A stretch of DNA of 5,470 nt, taken from Deltaproteobacteria bacterium. GTDB lineage: Bacteria > JAEEML01. Position numbers and translations under genes: made by a program. The notes under the pieces were generated by a model. It was not told where the DNA came from, searched no databases, and worked only from the letters and a program-made list of their open reading frames with translations. Positions 4,597 through 5,470 of this stretch are shown one piece after another (position 1 is the stretch's first letter; each line of letters opens with the position of its first letter). Location of the stretch: positions 1 to 5,470 of the forward strand of contig JAEEML010000185.1 in NCBI GenBank assembly GCA_016283195.1, in the 5' to 3' direction.

Positions 4597-5046
4597 ATGG
4601 CCGAAAACCTGGCTACCGACACCGATACTGACAGCAATCCGGTAACCTGTGATGCCAACACCGAAGCCGATCCGGATTTTGTAGAACATTACGGCTGCCT
4701 TTACACCTGGGAAGAAGCCCAAAAAGTGTGCCCAAAGGGCTGGCATTTACCGAGCCAAGCCGAGTTTGAAACACTTATAAACTTTGTTGGCAACGATGCT
4801 GCAACTAGTTCAAAAAATCTCCGGGCCGAAAGCTTTGCAGATGGCAAAGATTTATATGGCTTTGCCGCACTACCGGCTGGTTCTTACGCTAATCAACACA
4901 CAGGCTTTGGAACATACGCCAACTTCTGGTCTGGAGCAGAGCTAAATAATAACAGCGCCTATTTAATGTTTATAATCTCAAATGGGATTAATTTAACCAC
5001 TATCAACAAGACTTATTATCACTCAGTTCGTTGCCTCAAGAACTAA
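4597..5046 (+). CDS. Truncated FISUMP-domain protein lacking signal peptide and N-terminal modules
   Basis: This 149-aa protein consists of a FISUMP domain missing its first segment. It begins MAENLATDTDTDSNPVTC and keeps YGCLYTWEEA, VCPKGWHLP, YGFAALPAG, NFWSGAE and the terminal HSVRCLKN. All four cysteines of the longer paralogue's domain are present. ATG 4597 is chosen because the leader's AAGGA lies 8 nt upstream. A GTG at 4570 is also in frame (158 aa) and would translate the leader hairpin as V-P-I-G-T-R-K, imitating the family's IGT-x-EW entry motif. Compared with the gene at 1499, about 490 bp encoding signal peptide, collagen-like and EGF-like parts are gone. The frame is clean to the stop, which argues for recent origin or retained function. 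Without a signal peptide the product would stay in the cytoplasm, where disulfides are unlikely, so it may be a pseudogene or a sequence reservoir. Confidence 0.7.
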   Translation: MAENLATDTDTDSNPVTCDANTEADPDFVEHYGCLYTWEEAQKVCPKGWHLPSQAEFETLINFVGNDAATSSKNLRAESFADGKDLYGFAALPAGSYANQHTGFGTYANFWSGAELNNNSAYLMFIISNGINLTTINKTYYHSVRCLKN

Positions 5047-5060
5047 GCAGCACAAATAAA

Positions 5061-5090
5061 TACACCACACGGCTTTCGCCGTGTGATGTA
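5061..5090 (-). terminator. Strong hairpin terminator, best read on the minus strand
   Basis: The stem is CACACGGC (5066-5073) with GCCGTGTG (5078-5085), extended past one C-A mismatch by TACA (5061-5064) with TGTA (5087-5090). On the minus strand the loop is GAAA, a stable GNRA tetraloop, and the stem is followed by TTTATTTG; on the plus strand the loop is TTTC and no T-run follows (TCATCTCC). It therefore most likely ends leftward transcripts, such as the Rpn-like gene whose stop is 134 nt upstream. It could also protect the 3' end of the FISUMP mRNA, whose stop is 14 bp away. Confidence 0.7.
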
Positions 5091-5145
5091 TCATCTCCCC
5101 AGCGCATATCAAGACTTGTCTTTGTCCTACCTTGTAGAGCTTTGG

Positions 5146-5172
5146 GTAATATAGCTTCTCTACTTTTGTCAA
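5146..5172 (-). promoter_or_regulatory. Candidate sigma70-type promoter facing the hairpin terminator
   Basis: On the minus strand a perfect TTGACA (RC at 5167-5172) is followed after 15 bp by TATTAC (RC at 5146-5151), with TATATT overlapping at a 13-bp spacing. Both spacers are shorter than the ideal 17 bp. A start near 5139 would give a leftward RNA of roughly 90 nt ending at the hairpin at 5061-5090, with no convincing ORF in it. Existence of the promoter is only moderately supported. Confidence 0.3.
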
Positions 5173-5223
5173 GTGTTTTTTAGAAAAATTTGAATAGGTT
5201 GGCTGAAAGAAATCTTTACACTA

Positions 5224-5470
5224 CTAATCAAGCAATTTTACATCTATTTCCGCAAACTCGGCTGCTTCTTCTTTGCTGTGACCAAGGGCCATGAATTTTT
5301 TGGCCAAAAGCAATTTGCCCTTTTCCATGCCTTCTGCTCTACCTTCCTCCCGGCCATCTTCCCAGCCGGCTTTGCGGATAGCTGCCTGGTCACGCAGAAA
5401 TTTTTCCCGCAAAAATGCCTTGCTAGACATATAATCGTTTTCCTTAAAATTCTTAAACCATTCACTGGCA
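5224..5470 (-). CDS. C-terminal part of an Rpn/PD-(D/E)XK-type transposase-like protein (5' end outside window)
   Basis: The minus-strand frame ends at TAG 5224-5226 and stays open to the window edge, reading ASEWFKNFKENDY before the internal Met at 5428-5430. It is therefore the tail of a longer gene, not a 68-aa protein. The visible 81 residues hold a basic helix (FLREKFLRDQAAIRKAG), a Glu/Gly/Arg-rich coiled segment with E-G-R-E/E-G-x-E-x-G-K repeats, and a final AKKFMALGHSKEEAAEFAEI helix pair. This tail type is standard in Rpn-family recombination-promoting nucleases ('PD-(D/E)XK nuclease family transposase') and other RpnC/DUF-type relatives, where the last piece often reads '...KxLLxxGxsxEEIAExTGL'. 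The catalytic domain is not visible, so activity cannot be judged. The hairpin at 5061-5090 is its likely terminator. Confidence 0.6.
   Translation of the reverse strand, partial: ASEWFKNFKENDYMSSKAFLREKFLRDQAAIRKAGWEDGREEGRAEGMEKGKLLLAKKFMALGHSKEEAAEFAEIDVKLLD

Overview
The window looks like an accessory or variable stretch of a Fibrobacterota-type genome (Fibrobacter or a relative). The evidence is two proteins carrying the FISUMP domain ('Fibrobacter succinogenes major paralogous domain'), plus an AAA/DUF4143 ATPase and the tail of an Rpn/PD-(D/E)XK-type 'transposase' protein, both common in such genomes. Base composition is moderate, with AT-rich intergenic stretches and GC-rich hairpins. 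The phylum call is an inference from gene families; no rRNA or marker gene is present.

Layout, left to right. Positions 1-111 hold the last 36 codons of a multidrug/MATE-like transporter. Seven bases later a 406-aa polytopic O-antigen-ligase/polymerase (Wzy_C) family protein begins (119-1339, +). A roughly 111-bp leader with four consecutive perfect inverted repeats (1381-1486) follows. It precedes an intact lipoprotein gene (1499-2446, +) encoding signal peptide, collagen-like triplets, an EGF-like module and a FISUMP domain. On the opposite strand, directly abutting that gene's 3' end, lies the 5' stub of a MazF/PemK toxin gene (2436-2561, -) with a small upstream antitoxin-like ORF (2548-2763, -). 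Next come a degenerate copy of the GC hairpin and a 32-bp direct repeat. The same 32-bp repeat recurs on the far side of the next gene, so it brackets the AAA/DUF4143 ATPase (2923-4173, -). After about 300 bp without a recognisable gene, the four-palindrome leader appears again (4478-4583). Here it is joined directly to the middle of a second FISUMP domain, giving a gene without signal peptide or adhesive modules (4597-5046, +). A strong hairpin terminator with a GAAA loop on the minus strand (5061-5090) and the 3' end of an Rpn-like gene (5224-5470, -) close the window.

The most interesting signal is the duplicated leader. It is about 90% identical by eye, starts exactly at the GC hairpin, keeps a 16-bp palindrome unchanged, and preserves a 9-bp hairpin stem through a compensatory C-G to A-T change. 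This points to a selected regulatory or recombinogenic module attached to FISUMP surface-protein genes. In the second copy the leader is spliced into the domain at a short stretch of microhomology, and in the first copy the FISUMP 3' end coincides with the truncation of a toxin gene. Together with the 32-bp repeat (hairpin plus Shine-Dalgarno) bracketing the ATPase, the locus looks like one where genes are shuffled by recombination between short conserved leaders. That mechanism is inference; the repeats and junctions are directly visible.
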